Origin: Candidatus Saccharibacteria bacterium UBA2951
GTDB taxonomy: Bacteria; Patescibacteriota; Saccharimonadia; Saccharimonadales; Saccharimonadaceae
Assembly (NCBI GenBank): GCA_002348615.1
Contig: DEBR01000004.1
Coordinates: forward strand, 17,716-81,715
Direction: 5' to 3'
Length of the DNA stretch: 64,000 bases
The notes under the pieces are model-generated. The model ran no database searches and had not been told where the DNA came from. It saw only the letters and a list, made by a program, of their open reading frames with translations. This document shows, piece after piece, positions 8,311 through 16,973 of this stretch (position 1 is its first letter; the number at the start of each line of letters is the position of its first letter). The position numbers and the translations under genes were made by a program.

Positions 8311-9339
8311 ATGTCCAACCGCCTTCATAAATCGCATCCGCTTCGCATATTCTTCGTCAGCGGACTTTTGACAATACTTAGCCTCGGCCTTGTAGGAGGA
8401 TTCATCGGCCCGGAGGCTTTGTTCATCGCAAGCGTTCTTATCCTTGTAGAAATCACGTTCAGCTTTGAGAACGCGATAATCAATGCAAAGATTCTTTCAG
8501 GTGTCAGCGAATTTTGGCGTAAGATTTTCATTACCGTCGGTATATTGATCGCGGTAGTCGGAATGCGGCTGATCTTTCCCATCCTCGTGGTATCACTTAC
8601 AGCCGGTCTAGGGTTTGGAAGCGTCCTTGACCTTGCCTTGAACCACCCGAAGGAATATGCGCACGAGCTGCACGACGCGCATGTACCGATCGCTGCTTTC
8701 GGTGGCATGTTTCTTCTGATGCTTTGCCTGCAGTTCTTCTTTGATCCTGGCAGAAAAGTACGTTGGATAAGCATCATCGAACGACCAATGCAGTCGATGA
8801 GCAGATGGTGGATGTACACTGCGGTCTGTCTGGCAGTGCTCGGTGCATTAAGTTGGGCGCCGTTCAATCCCGAACCTCGTTCCACGCTTATCGCCGGCCT
8901 GGTAGGTATTGGTGCGTACATATTAATCCACGGTTTCACAGAGCTATTCAGCCGGCGTCAAAAAGCCGTACAGACAGGCGCCCTCAAAACCGGTATGGCG
9001 GGATTCATGTCCTTCCTATATCTTGAGGTACTCGATGCCAGCTTCAGTTTTGACGGCGTTATCGGTGCATTCGCGGTAACACAAGATGTCCTACTCATCA
9101 CTCTGGGCCTTGGCATCGGAGCACTCTGGGTACGTAGCCTGACTATTTTTATGGTCGAGCACAAAGTCCTTCATGCCTACCGGTTTTTAGAACACGGCGC
9201 TCACTATACAATCGGAGTTCTGTCGGCCGTGTTACTTGCCGGAATATTCTTCGACGTACCTGAAGTTATTGCCGGCGGAGCGGGAATTATGATCATCACA
9301 GCGTCGATACTCAGCTCGCTTCGGCGTAAACACTCGTGA
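8311..9339 (+). CDS. DUF475-like integral membrane protein
   Basis: 342 aa with eight or nine predicted transmembrane helices. Acidic residues lie inside helices (LVEITFSFENAIINAK near the N-terminus and YLEVLDASFSFDGVIGAF in the second half), a duplicated acidic motif resembling DUF475/TerC-type proteins. That family is linked to metal or tellurite stress in other bacteria, but transport function is unproven. TATACT (8298-8303) lies 7 nt before the ATG, so probably leaderless. Confidence 0.75.
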   Translation: MSNRLHKSHPLRIFFVSGLLTILSLGLVGGFIGPEALFIASVLILVEITFSFENAIINAKILSGVSEFWRKIFITVGILIAVVGMRLIFPILVVSLTAGLGFGSVLDLALNHPKEYAHELHDAHVPIAAFGGMFLLMLCLQFFFDPGRKVRWISIIERPMQSMSRWWMYTAVCLAVLGALSWAPFNPEPRSTLIAGLVGIGAYILIHGFTELFSRRQKAVQTGALKTGMAGFMSFLYLEVLDASFSFDGVIGAFAVTQDVLLITLGLGIGALWVRSLTIFMVEHKVLHAYRFLEHGAHYTIGVLSAVLLAGIFFDVPEVIAGGAGIMIITASILSSLRRKHS

Positions 9340-9412
9340 CAACTCGTAATATTTGTGCTATAATGTTGTTATAAGTAATCAATGCTGGGAGGCCTAGGAC
9401 TTAGTCCCGGCC
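9336..9412 (+). promoter_or_regulatory. rplA promoter and structured leader
   Basis: GTGACA (9336-9341), 17-nt spacer, TATAAT (9359-9364), overlapping the previous stop. The leader holds GGCC-TA-GGAC-TTA-GTCC-C-GGCC (9391-9412), a compact nested hairpin that may be an L1-binding operator; this role is inferred from known L1 autoregulation. Confidence 0.55.
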
Positions 9413-9443
9413 GTTCGCACCACAGAAAGGGTTTTTACTAATC

Positions 9444-10439
9444 ATGGCTAAGAAAGCCGAATTAATCGAACAGGCTCAAAAGCTTGGGATTGAAGTGTCA
9501 GAAAAGAACACCATTGCCGAACTTGAAGAAGTCATCGCAGGCGCAGCCACTCCTGTCGCCGCAGAAGAAACTGCTGAGGTAAAGCAGGAAAAAGCCGCCG
9601 CCAAGGCTGGTAAGCGTAGCGAAAAAGCGCTCCGCGAAGCCGAAGAAAAGGCCGAGAAAGAAGCTCGTAAGGCTGCCGGTGACACTAGTGCTCAGTCAGA
9701 TGAAGAACCAAACCGCAAAAAAGGACCGGCTCCAAAGGTGCGTTCAAAACTGGAACGCCGCGGCAAGAACTACCGCAAGCTGGCTGAACAGGTTGAAGCA
9801 GGCAAAGTATATGGCCTTCGGGAAGCACTCGAACTTGCTACCAAAACCAATCCAGTCAAATTTGATGCCAGTGTTGAAATTCACGTCCGCCTAGGAGTTG
9901 ATCCACGTCAAGCCGACCAAAACATCCGTTCTACCGTCGTACTGCCGAACGGTTCCGGTAAGACGGTTCGGGTCGCCGTTTTCGCCCCTGAAGGCGACCA
10001 CGCCGCCGCGACCAAGGCCGGTGCCGACATCGTCGGTGACGAAACGTTCATCAAGCAGCTCGACAAAGAAGAATTGAACTTCGATGTCCTGATCGCGACT
10101 CCACAGTACATGCCGAAACTTGGTAAGTACGCCCGTCTGCTCGGTCCTCGCGGCTTAATGCCGAACCCCAAGAGCGGTACGGTCGCGACCGATGTCGCCA
10201 AGGCTGTGACTGAAGCGAAGGCCGGTAAGGTTGAATACCGTGTCGACAAGCAAGCGATCGTTCACCTAGCCGTCGGTAAGGTATCGTTTGGTGCCGACAA
10301 GCTGGAGCAGAACGCTCATGCCTTCTTTGACAGCCTGCAGTCACAAAAGCCTTCAAGCCTTAAGTCTGCCTACGTCAAATCAACCAGTGTCAGCACTACG
10401 ATGGGTCCTGGCATCAAAGTTGAAAACGTCGTCAACTAA
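9444..10439 (+). CDS. rplA: 50S ribosomal protein L1 with long N-terminal extension
   Basis: 331 aa against about 230 for typical L1. Residues about 1-110 are an Ala/Lys/Glu-rich extension that starts with a small helix-turn-helix-like, SAP-resembling segment (ELIEQAQKLGIEVSEKNTI). The L1 domain proper runs from about 110 to the end (SKLERRGKNYRKLAE, PVKFDASVEIHVRLGVDPRQ, LPNGSGKTVRVAVFA, GPRGLMPNPKSGT). L1 forms the mobile stalk at the ribosomal E site. AAAGGG precedes the ATG at a somewhat long spacing. Confidence 0.95.
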   Translation: MAKKAELIEQAQKLGIEVSEKNTIAELEEVIAGAATPVAAEETAEVKQEKAAAKAGKRSEKALREAEEKAEKEARKAAGDTSAQSDEEPNRKKGPAPKVRSKLERRGKNYRKLAEQVEAGKVYGLREALELATKTNPVKFDASVEIHVRLGVDPRQADQNIRSTVVLPNGSGKTVRVAVFAPEGDHAAATKAGADIVGDETFIKQLDKEELNFDVLIATPQYMPKLGKYARLLGPRGLMPNPKSGTVATDVAKAVTEAKAGKVEYRVDKQAIVHLAVGKVSFGADKLEQNAHAFFDSLQSQKPSSLKSAYVKSTSVSTTMGPGIKVENVVN

Positions 10440-10444
10440 GCAAA

Positions 10445-10524
10445 GGAGGGGCTCGCCCCTCCGCTTAAAGCTCGGTAAGAGCCTCGTTATAAGACTACCC
10501 AGACTAGAGTTCTGGGTAGTTTTA
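10445..10524 (+). terminator. Tandem hairpins ending the rplA unit
   Basis: GGAGGGG-CTCG-CCCCTCC (10445-10462), then a terminator ACTACCCAGA, 7-nt loop, TCTGGGTAGT with a T-run (10494-10524). Confidence 0.85.
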
Positions 10525-10561
10525 TGTCATAATGCAATGAACGAAGAGAGGGATTTACTTT

Positions 10562-11482
10562 ATGCGACAATACCTTGATCTGCTGCAAGATATTCTTGAT
10601 AACGGGGCCGAGAAGACCGACCGGACCGGAACAGGAACTAAAAGCGTGTTCGGACGCCAGGTGCGATATGACTTATCGGACGGATTCCCAGCTGTAACTA
10701 CCAAAAAGTTGTACTTCAACTCCGTCGTGCACGAACTGCTGTGGTTCTTGAAAGGTACCGGTAATATAGAATACTTGGCACAGAACAATGTGCACATTTG
10801 GGATGAATGGCCGTTCAAGGCGTACCTGGAAAAGAACGACCTTCCTATCCCCGAAGTTAATTCGGAAGAGTGGAAGTCGCAGATGAAAGATTTCATCGGG
10901 AGAGTCGCTACCGACCATGACTTCGCTGAAAAATGGGGCGACCTAGGACCCGTGTATGGGGTACAGTGGCGCAAATGGCCGGATGGGCAGGGCAGTTACA
11001 TTGACCAGATCGCGAATGCCATCCGCATGATCAAGGAGACGCCGGATTCCCGTCGTATCATCGTGAGCGCCTGGAACGTGGCCGAAATAGACGAGATCGT
11101 ACGCATTGGCGGGTTGCCACCATGCCACAGCTTGTTCCAATTCTATGTAGTGAACGGCACGCTTAGCCTGCACCTATACCAGCGATCAGCCGATACGTTC
11201 CTTGGCGTTCCATTCAATATAGCGTCGTACTCCTTGCTGCTCGCCATGATCGCACAGGTCACCGGCCTTAAGCCTGGTGAATTCGTTCACACGCTCGCCG
11301 ATACCCACATTTATTCGAACCATTTCGAGCAGGTAAAAGAACAGCTGTCGCGCACACCAAAAGACCTGCCGTCACTGTGGCTTAATCCGGACATCAAGAA
11401 TATCGATGATTTCACGTTCGAAGACATACGTCTTGAAGGCTATGACCCGGACCCTCCAATCAAAGCCCCGATTGCAGTTTGA
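10562..11482 (+). CDS. thyA: Thymidylate synthase
   Basis: 306 aa. Folate-dependent Thy[12 protein letters not shown] near the N-terminus, catalytic Cys188 in [29 protein letters not shown] and the [10 protein letters not shown] segment. Converts dUMP to dTMP using methylene-THF. A GAGAGGGA Shine-Dalgarno lies ahead of the ATG and a CATAAT -10 at 10528-10533. Neighbouring folA, dcd and tmk supply substrate and recycle folate, so this is a dTTP-synthesis cluster. Confidence 0.98.
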   Translation: MRQYLDLLQDILDNGAEKTDRTGTGTKSVFGRQVRYDLSDGFPAVTTKKLYFNSVVHELLWFLKGTGNIEYLAQNNVHIWDEWPFKAYLEKNDLPIPEVNSEEWKSQMKDFIGRVATDHDFAEKWGDLGPVYGVQWRKWPDGQGSYIDQIANAIRMIKETPDSRRIIVSAWNVAEIDEIVRIGGLPPCHSLFQFYVVNGTLSLHLYQRSADTFLGVPFNIASYSLLLAMIAQVTGLKPGEFVHTLADTHIYSNHFEQVKEQLSRTPKDLPSLWLNPDIKNIDDFTFEDIRLEGYDPDPPIKAPIAV

Positions 11483-11506
11483 TGCCTCTATGTGTAGTCT
11501 TATCGT

Positions 11507-11767
11507 ATGACAGGACCATTCAAACGCTACGACGAAACGATGCTTCAGGCAATCGCTTCCCAGCCGCTGCCGGCACTGCTACTTAACGCGCTGCTACGCG
11601 GCGCGGCATTCTCACTCGCCATAGAATTGATATCACTTATGAGCGGACTTGCTCTTAACGGGGTCGTTCAGATGCTCATACTTGCCCTCGTCTTTAGCGT
11701 TTTGGTGTTCAGCTTTGACATCATTGAAAAATACTGGGCGCAAACCCGGCTCAACAAGCACTCTTAG
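11507..11767 (+). CDS. Small membrane protein, unknown
   Basis: 86 aa with two hydrophobic helices (residues about 25-45 and 50-72) and charged ends; family not recognised. It follows thyA by 24 nt and overlaps the convergent folA stop by 4 nt. TAGTCT 6 nt before the ATG suggests its own leaderless promoter, weaker than most here. Confidence 0.65.
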   Translation: MTGPFKRYDETMLQAIASQPLPALLLNALLRGAAFSLAIELISLMSGLALNGVVQMLILALVFSVLVFSFDIIEKYWAQTRLNKHS

Positions 11768-12246
11768 ATTCGGTCGTATATTGTAAAATCGTACGCGTAT
11801 TTGTTGCGCTCGTCGGCTTCGTGATGGTCGCGTGATACTTCTTGCCAAATGTCAGGTTTAATCTTCGGGAAAAACACGGTGGCTTCAGGAAAACTTGCCT
11901 TGATATACGTAACGTACAATCTGTCCATGTCGTCGATTGCCTGGGCATAAATTTGTCCGCCACCAATGACGAATATTGGGTATCGCGCGAGTTCATAAGC
12001 GGACTCAAGGCTCGCTGCCGTGAGTACTCCAGGTATGCCGACCGGCCTGCTACTAACGACGATATTCTCACGGTCCGGCAGAGGCCGCCCGATACTTTCG
12101 AATGTCTTTCGCCCCATGATTATGCTTCCGCCAGTGGTGACTTTCTTGAAATGCGCTAGGTCAGCGGGCACGTCCCGCGACCACATCATGTCGTTATTAG
12201 CACCAATTCCCATGTGCTCGTCTACTGCGACAACGATTGCTTTCAT
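11764..12246 (-). CDS. folA: Dihydrofolate reductase
   Basis: 160 aa. Typical DHFR: IVVAVDEHMGIG, the NNDMMW loop, FKKVTTGGSIIMGRKTFESIGRPLPDREN and VIGGGQIYAQA. Regenerates tetrahydrofolate consumed by ThyA. Minus-strand TAAAAT (12253-12258, extended by TGC) ends 6 nt before the ATG, so the mRNA is probably leaderless. Confidence 0.97.
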   Translation of the reverse strand: MKAIVVAVDEHMGIGANNDMMWSRDVPADLAHFKKVTTGGSIIMGRKTFESIGRPLPDRENIVVSSRPVGIPGVLTAASLESAYELARYPIFVIGGGQIYAQAIDDMDRLYVTYIKASFPEATVFFPKIKPDIWQEVSRDHHEADERNKYAYDFTIYDRI

Positions 12247-12252
12247 GGGCTA

Positions 12253-12270
12253 ATTTTAGCATGCTATACT
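12253..12270. promoter_or_regulatory. Back-to-back extended -10 elements, folA / HIT gene
   Basis: Minus strand TGC-TAAAAT and plus strand TGC-TATACT share the palindrome GCATGC at their centre. The divergent start codons are only 32 bp apart, leaving no room for separate -35 boxes outside the coding regions. Confidence 0.7.
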
Positions 12271-12278
12271 TCCAAACG

Positions 12279-12656
12279 ATGAACATGAGAACCCCAGAGA
12301 ACCAGGCGGCCTACGAGACTTTTAAACAGACATACGAAGGGGAGTGTGTCTTCTGTGATATGAGCGAGCGCGAACCCAAGCAGATACTCGAGACGAATGA
12401 AACGATGATGATTGTAGAAAACTACTTCCCGTACCATATATGGGACAACTTCGTAGTCGCGGACCACCGCATGATCGTCCCAAAGCGACACCTTGGCAGC
12501 CTGGACACGTTCAACGAAAAAGAGCGGAGCGACTACTTCGACCTGCTGCGTCAGTACGAAGCCGAGCATTACTCATTCTACTCACGCGCACCGTCAAATA
12601 CCTCCCGCACCGTCTACCATTTGCACACCCATCTTTTCAAGCCTATCGGCTACTAA
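12279..12656 (+). CDS. HIT-like family protein
   Basis: About 125 aa. Contains CVFCD near the N-terminus (a CxxC often seen in HIT proteins), a VVADHRMIVPKRHLGSL core and a terminal YHLHTHLFKP histidine triad. HIT enzymes hydrolyse or transfer nucleoside monophosphates; the exact substrate is unknown. I start at 12279, where TATACT (12265-12270) lies 8 nt upstream; a farther upstream in-frame start would include the promoter. Confidence 0.82.
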   Translation: MNMRTPENQAAYETFKQTYEGECVFCDMSEREPKQILETNETMMIVENYFPYHIWDNFVVADHRMIVPKRHLGSLDTFNEKERSDYFDLLRQYEAEHYSFYSRAPSNTSRTVYHLHTHLFKPIGY

Positions 12657-12683
12657 AGCATATGCTACAATTACTGGTAGTTT

Positions 12684-13406
12684 ATGGGAGTATATAGCAA
12701 CACCGAAATCCGGGCAGCGATTAATGATGACACGATCGTCTGCGTACCGTTCAATGACAGTCACGTATCCGAAGCCAGCTTGGACTTCACGCTTGGACAT
12801 TATTTTTACAAGCAGGAGTACCAGCCAGAAGCCGCGGGGGTTTATAACCCGTTTGACGAGGCTGATGTGGCGCGTTACTTCAAAGGTCCGCTCGAAGCCA
12901 TGCCACACAAGGAGTGGTGCGAAAAGAACGGTGTCAAACTGTTCGACAACATTCCCGAAGACCACCCGATCATCGTGCTCCAGCCTGGTGAGCGCATTTT
13001 GGGACACACGCACGAATTCGTTGGTATCCGCGCGCACGGCGGTGCCTGCGAGGTAAAAAGTCGGTCTAGCTGGGGACGCAACGGAGTTGCCGTCTGTTTT
13101 GACGCCGGCTGGGTAGACCCTGGTTACATCAACCGAATTACGCTCGAAATTTATAACTTAAATATGCATGAAAGCGTCGTTCTCCCAGTTGGCGAGCGCG
13201 TCGGTCAACTTATTTTTCACCACACCGGACCGGTCGAGGGCGGCTATGCCGAAGGTCGCGGTGGCATGAGCGGTAAATACCAGCATACGGACGATTTAGA
13301 CGAGCTTATTCGTACGTGGCGGCCAGAAATGATGCTTCCGCGGGCATTCAAAGACTCACGTGTTGCTGCTCCTATCATTCCTGGCATGACCGATGGAATG
13401 AAGTAA
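12684..13406 (+). CDS. dcd: dCTP deaminase
   Basis: 240 aa. Trimeric dUTPase-fold deaminase: DSHVSEASLDFTLG, an EVKSRSSWGRNGV active-site stretch with conserved Ser and Arg, and DAGWVDPGYINRITLEIYN. Makes dUTP from dCTP for thymidylate synthesis. Length is somewhat above the 190-aa E. coli form. TACAAT (12666-12671) lies 12 nt before the ATG. The stop is immediately followed by the tmk ATG. Confidence 0.93.
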   Translation: MGVYSNTEIRAAINDDTIVCVPFNDSHVSEASLDFTLGHYFYKQEYQPEAAGVYNPFDEADVARYFKGPLEAMPHKEWCEKNGVKLFDNIPEDHPIIVLQPGERILGHTHEFVGIRAHGGACEVKSRSSWGRNGVAVCFDAGWVDPGYINRITLEIYNLNMHESVVLPVGERVGQLIFHHTGPVEGGYAEGRGGMSGKYQHTDDLDELIRTWRPEMMLPRAFKDSRVAAPIIPGMTDGMK

Positions 13407-14078
13407 ATGGGACTATTCATAGCAATCGAAGGTGGAGACGGCTCGGGCAAAGGAACGCACTCTGAACTTCTGCTACAACACATGATTAGTACCGGCTACG
13501 AAGCTACAAAAATCAGCTTTCCGCGCTACGGCGAAGACTCGGCCTACTACGTTGAAAAGTACCTGAACGGTGCGTACGGGCAAGCCGATGATGTGCCAGC
13601 CGACCTTGGCGTCCTGCCATACGCGATCGATCGCTATGCTGCCAGCGCGGACATCCGTCAAAAGCTCGTGGGCGATAAATCAGTCGTTATCGCAGATCGC
13701 TATATGGCAAGCAACCTAGCCCACCAGGGCACTAAAATTGATGACGAACCTGCACGCCATGATTTTTATGAACGTACCAAAACGACTGAATATGGTGTAC
13801 TTAGCATTCCAAAGCCAGACAAGACAATCGTACTTGTCATGCCAACCGCACATATGCAATCAAATGTCGATAAAAAAGCCGCTCGCTCGTACACAGAACT
13901 AAAGCGCGACATTCATGAAGCAAATGCTGACCACTTAGAAAAGGCGAAAGCGAACTTTGAAGAATTATGCCGGGTATATCCGGATGAATTCACTGCAGTT
14001 TACTGTACGGACGATTCAGGGGCTATGCGGCCAATCGACGAAATCCAGCAGGAAATCCGCGATATTATCGGTGTCTGA
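13407..14078 (+). CDS. tmk: Thymidylate kinase-like dNMP kinase
   Basis: 223 aa. Walker A EGGDGSGKGTHSELL, substrate motif ISFPRYGEDSAYYVEKYL, the DRY motif IADRYMASNLAHQG, as in thymidylate kinases. Lid residues are less conserved, so specificity for dTMP is likely but not certain. It begins directly after the dcd stop, a coupled pair. The 3' end overlaps the convergent downstream gene by 14 bp. Confidence 0.88.
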   Translation: MGLFIAIEGGDGSGKGTHSELLLQHMISTGYEATKISFPRYGEDSAYYVEKYLNGAYGQADDVPADLGVLPYAIDRYAASADIRQKLVGDKSVVIADRYMASNLAHQGTKIDDEPARHDFYERTKTTEYGVLSIPKPDKTIVLVMPTAHMQSNVDKKAARSYTELKRDIHEANADHLEKAKANFEELCRVYPDEFTAVYCTDDSGAMRPIDEIQQEIRDIIGV

Positions 14079-14961
14079 CAAGCGCAAAATAAAGACTCGT
14101 CGTCGCTAAGACGGCCGTCGAACGTTCGCGGCGATCTTTTTCGGTGATGAACGGTTCGACAATGTCATGACCAGCTCCAGCGAATACAGCATCACGTTCC
14201 ATACGCTCCGGAGCAGTCATTTTTTCATCACTGAGAACGCGCTTGACCGCGCGGACAGCACGAATTTCTTCGCGGGTAGTAAACGCAGCCTCATCAATTA
14301 AAAATATCGAGGACTTCACGATGTTATATATCGTGCCGTTCTCGGTAATGACATCGGCTGCAGCCCGTTTACGCTTGGCCTTTATTCCTCCATCGGACAT
14401 ATAAAAGTCGTAGGTGATGCGCGCCGAATCCTTACTATCGTAGGTTTCGCCGAATACGAACCCTGCTTCGGCAAGGACAGGCGAGTCTGGCAGCTGTCTG
14501 ACGGCATCGTCAAGCTGATGTCCTACTTCCCAGTCACCGAGTTGGTCGACATGGCCGAGCTCTGCCGAAACACCCTTGCCAGTGTAGGTAGCAGCAAGTG
14601 CCCAGTCCGAGTCGCTCATAGTGCTCGTACGACGTTCGATATCAAGCAAGCTTACTTCCGGCCAATTATCATCTGAATCGAGTAGCTGACCGTTTAAGGC
14701 CGCTCGTGTCATTAAGCGATAACGGTGAAAATGCGCCTCCCTGCGACTTCGTTCAGGGGTAATTGCTTGGGCTAGCTTAAAAGCGAGTTCTTTGTTACGG
14801 GGAGCTCCGGGAAACGTCTTCTCTAGGTTGTTTAGCGCAGTGTTAGCATCGTTTAAAAATGCCAACCTGCTCTTAACGGCAGGAGGAGTTTCGCTATCAG
14901 TCTCATGTCGTCGAGCCAACTCTAAGTCGGTGTGGCTGACTTTTGATGTTTCCGCACTCAT
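14065..14961 (-). CDS. Hypothetical protein, no family recognised
   Basis: 298 aa, soluble, charged, no signal peptide or membrane helix. N-terminal third is helical and Arg-rich; the middle (residues about 140-200) looks like mixed alpha/beta with VGHQLDDAVRQLPDSP and AGFVFGETYDSKD; the C-terminus is helical. No catalytic motif stands out. Minus-strand TACAAT (14972-14977, extended by TGA) 10 nt before the ATG supports the start. Confidence 0.7.
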   Translation of the reverse strand: MSAETSKVSHTDLELARRHETDSETPPAVKSRLAFLNDANTALNNLEKTFPGAPRNKELAFKLAQAITPERSRREAHFHRYRLMTRAALNGQLLDSDDNWPEVSLLDIERRTSTMSDSDWALAATYTGKGVSAELGHVDQLGDWEVGHQLDDAVRQLPDSPVLAEAGFVFGETYDSKDSARITYDFYMSDGGIKAKRKRAAADVITENGTIYNIVKSSIFLIDEAAFTTREEIRAVRAVKRVLSDEKMTAPERMERDAVFAGAGHDIVEPFITEKDRRERSTAVLATTSLYFALVRHR

Positions 14962-15007
14962 CTAAAAATCTATTGTATCATAGTTTAAGCATTTTAGCAA
15001 TCGATCC

Positions 15008-15036
15008 TTGTATCCCAAGACCATATCTGTTATATT
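15008..15036 (+). promoter_or_regulatory. rplJ-rplL promoter
   Basis: TTGTAT (15008-15013), 17-nt spacer, TATATT (15031-15036). Confidence 0.65.
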
Positions 15037-15047
15037 AGGCGAAGACA

Positions 15048-15108
15048 TTACCGAAGACAGTAGCCGCGAATGATATGTCAAACGCTTAATCCGCTACCGA
15101 GGCAATCT
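15048..15108 (+). ncRNA. Ribosomal L10 leader (autoregulatory mRNA element)
   Basis: TTACCGAAGACAGTAGC and, 27 nt later, CTACCGAGGCAAT. ACCGAAGACAG and a pairing CTACCGAGG half are the hallmark of the L10 leader that L10(L12)4 binds to repress its own operon. Placed between promoter and rplJ as expected. Confidence 0.85.
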
Positions 15109-15186
15109 ATCTTGTTTCACGTCGTAGTGTCGATCCGTTCATTAACAATGTGGTCGAACAATAACTAAAGAGTAGGAGTTTATCCA

Positions 15187-15711
15187 GTGGCTATTTCACG
15201 CGATAAAAAACAAGCTTTAGTTGCCCAGATGACCGACGCGCTGACAAGTTCCAAGCTGACCGTTTTTGCTCAGTACAAGGACTTAAGTGTCGCCGACCTG
15301 CAAGAACTGCGCCGCGCGGCTCGTGAAGCCGGCGTTACCATTACGGTCATCAAGAACCGTCTGGTACGCGTCGCTATGAGCCAAGTTGAAACCTACAAGG
15401 ATACCGATACGTCGGCCCTTGAAGGTCAGCTGCTCTACGCTATTTCGTCTGACGACGAAGTCGCTCCGGCACAGGTGCTCGACAAGTTCGCTAAAACTCA
15501 CCCGGCACTTCAATTCGTCGGTGGTTTTTCAGACGAAGGTCTAGCGCTCAGCGCCGAAGACGTCAAAGCCCTGGCTGGCCTGCCAAGCAAGAATCAGCTT
15601 ATCGCTGAAGTCGTTGCTCAGCTGCTTAGCCCGGTACACGACGTTACGAACGCGCTTTCTGGCAACCTTCACGCGCTACTCGATGGCGTAGAAGCTAAAG
15701 CTGCAGCTTAA
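15187..15711 (+). CDS. rplJ: 50S ribosomal protein L10
   Basis: 174 aa from a GTG with a GTAGGAG Shine-Dalgarno. Conserved SRDKKQALVAQMTDAL, the KNRLVRVA motif and a C-terminal amphipathic helix that binds L12 dimers. Forms the stalk base with L11. The long structured leader implies autoregulation. Confidence 0.96.
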   Translation: MAISRDKKQALVAQMTDALTSSKLTVFAQYKDLSVADLQELRRAAREAGVTITVIKNRLVRVAMSQVETYKDTDTSALEGQLLYAISSDDEVAPAQVLDKFAKTHPALQFVGGFSDEGLALSAEDVKALAGLPSKNQLIAEVVAQLLSPVHDVTNALSGNLHALLDGVEAKAAA

Positions 15712-15738
15712 GCTGCAAATAATTTAAGTAAATAATTA

Positions 15739-15795
15739 GTCTCCAACGGAGACAAGGGGAAAAACGCAGCCGGTCTCGAGCGATTTATTCGCTCG
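15739..15795 (+). promoter_or_regulatory. Hairpins in the rplJ-rplL spacer
   Basis: GTCTCC-AAC-GGAGAC (15739-15753) and CGAGCGA-5 nt-TCGCTCG (15777-15795) in a 139-nt untranslated gap; possibly mRNA processing or attenuation sites that raise L12 over L10. Confidence 0.5.
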
Positions 15796-15850
15796 CACCG
15801 CGCGATGAGAAAAACCGTAGGTTTGTCTTATTTCCCGAAGGGAGAATTTC

Positions 15851-16234
15851 ATGGCTGATGTTAAAAAGCTCGCTGAAGAGCTGACGAAGCTGACCGTACT
15901 AGAGGTCAACGAACTAAAGAACGTCCTTAAGGACGAATACGGCATTGAGCCGGCTGCTGCCGCAGTCGCCGTTGCCGGTCCTGCTGCTGGCGCTGACGCC
16001 GGTGCAGCTGCTGCTGACGAAAAGAGCGAATTCACCGTTACCCTTAAAGACGCCGGTGCTCAAAAAGTCGCTGTCATTAAGGCAGTCAAAGAAATCACCG
16101 GTCTTGGCCTGGGTGAATCAAAAGCAATCGTTGACGGCGCTCCTGCTGCCGTTAAGGAAAAGGTTTCTAAAGACGAAGCAGAAGCCGCTAAGAAGCAGCT
16201 TGAAGAAGCTGGCGCAACCGTCGAACTTAGCTAA
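15851..16234 (+). CDS. rplL: 50S ribosomal protein L7/L12
   Basis: 127 aa. N-terminal dimerisation domain ([19 protein letters not shown]), Ala/Gly/Pro-rich hinge, and C-terminal EF-Tu/EF-G-binding domain ([36 protein letters not shown] split by hinge residues). Full family length. AAGGGAG Shine-Dalgarno before the ATG. rpoB does not follow, unlike in many bacteria. Confidence 0.97.
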   Translation: MADVKKLAEELTKLTVLEVNELKNVLKDEYGIEPAAAAVAVAGPAAGADAGAAAADEKSEFTVTLKDAGAQKVAVIKAVKEITGLGLGESKAIVDGAPAAVKEKVSKDEAEAAKKQLEEAGATVELS

Positions 16235-16271
16235 TCTGGCAATCAACGACCACATTGTTTGAATAAACAGC

Positions 16272-16305
16272 GACCGCTCGAGCAATCGGGCGGTCTTTGT
16301 TTTGG
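16272..16305 (+). terminator. Terminator after rplL
   Basis: GACCGCTCG-AGCAAT-CGGGCGGTC followed by TTTGTTTTG. Confidence 0.85.
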
Positions 16306-16362
16306 TAACAAAATACAACGAAATTTTTTCTACCTCTTAAAATCGTGTGGATAAGATTCTCG

Positions 16363-16393
16363 TTGACTATGAAAATGCGAAATGGTATATAAT
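16363..16393 (+). promoter_or_regulatory. Promoter of the 171-aa protein gene
   Basis: TTGACT (16363-16368) and TATATAAT (16386-16393); 17 nt to TATATA or 19 to TATAAT. Confidence 0.6.
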
Positions 16394-16442
16394 GGGTCTT
16401 AATACTACTGCATAAAACACAGACAAAGGATACTGCGAGCAT

Positions 16443-16958
16443 ATGTCTGAATTACCAGAAAAACAGGTGAAACGACTTCGGTCGCTCATCACCGATGCCG
16501 AGACGAACATCGCCGCGGCAAAGGAACTGCTTATTAGCATTATTGGCGACGACGGACACGTCGTTACCCCAACTTCTAGCCGAGACGAAGTAAGTGGCAA
16601 AGTCGTCGAAGGCGTCTTTGATGGCCAGAAGATGGCCGGTCCGGACGGCAAAGAATACCCAGTCCCTGCAAACTACGCTTCAAAATCAAAGCTAGTCGAA
16701 GGTGATATTCTTAAACTGACCATCGCCGATGACGGCAGCTTTATTTACAAGCAAATCGGCCCTGTCGACCGCACCCAGGTCATCGGTACGCTTACTCAGC
16801 ACGACGGCGCTTACTACGTAGAAGCGAACGGCAAGGAATACCGTATCCTGCTCGCCAGTGTGACGTACTTCCGCATTAACGTGGGCGACCAAGTCACCAT
16901 TATCATTCCTACTGACAACCCGGATGCTACTTGGGCTGCCGTCGAAGCAGCGCTTTAA
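16443..16958 (+). CDS. Conserved-looking hypothetical protein
   Basis: 171 aa. Residues 1-35 form a helix (KQVKRLRSLITDAETNIAAA). The rest looks like two beta-barrel or SH3-like parts: VVEGVFDGQKMAGPDGKEYP with SKLVEGDILKLTIADDG, and VIGTLTQHDGAYYVEANGKEY with FRINVGDQVTIIIP. The helical N-terminus plus beta repeats faintly recall GreA-like or nucleic-acid-binding proteins, but no family is claimed. It has its own promoter and is separated from rplL by a terminator. Confidence 0.75.
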   Translation: MSELPEKQVKRLRSLITDAETNIAAAKELLISIIGDDGHVVTPTSSRDEVSGKVVEGVFDGQKMAGPDGKEYPVPANYASKSKLVEGDILKLTIADDGSFIYKQIGPVDRTQVIGTLTQHDGAYYVEANGKEYRILLASVTYFRINVGDQVTIIIPTDNPDATWAAVEAAL

Positions 16959-16973
16959 ACGTAGCTGCGTTTC

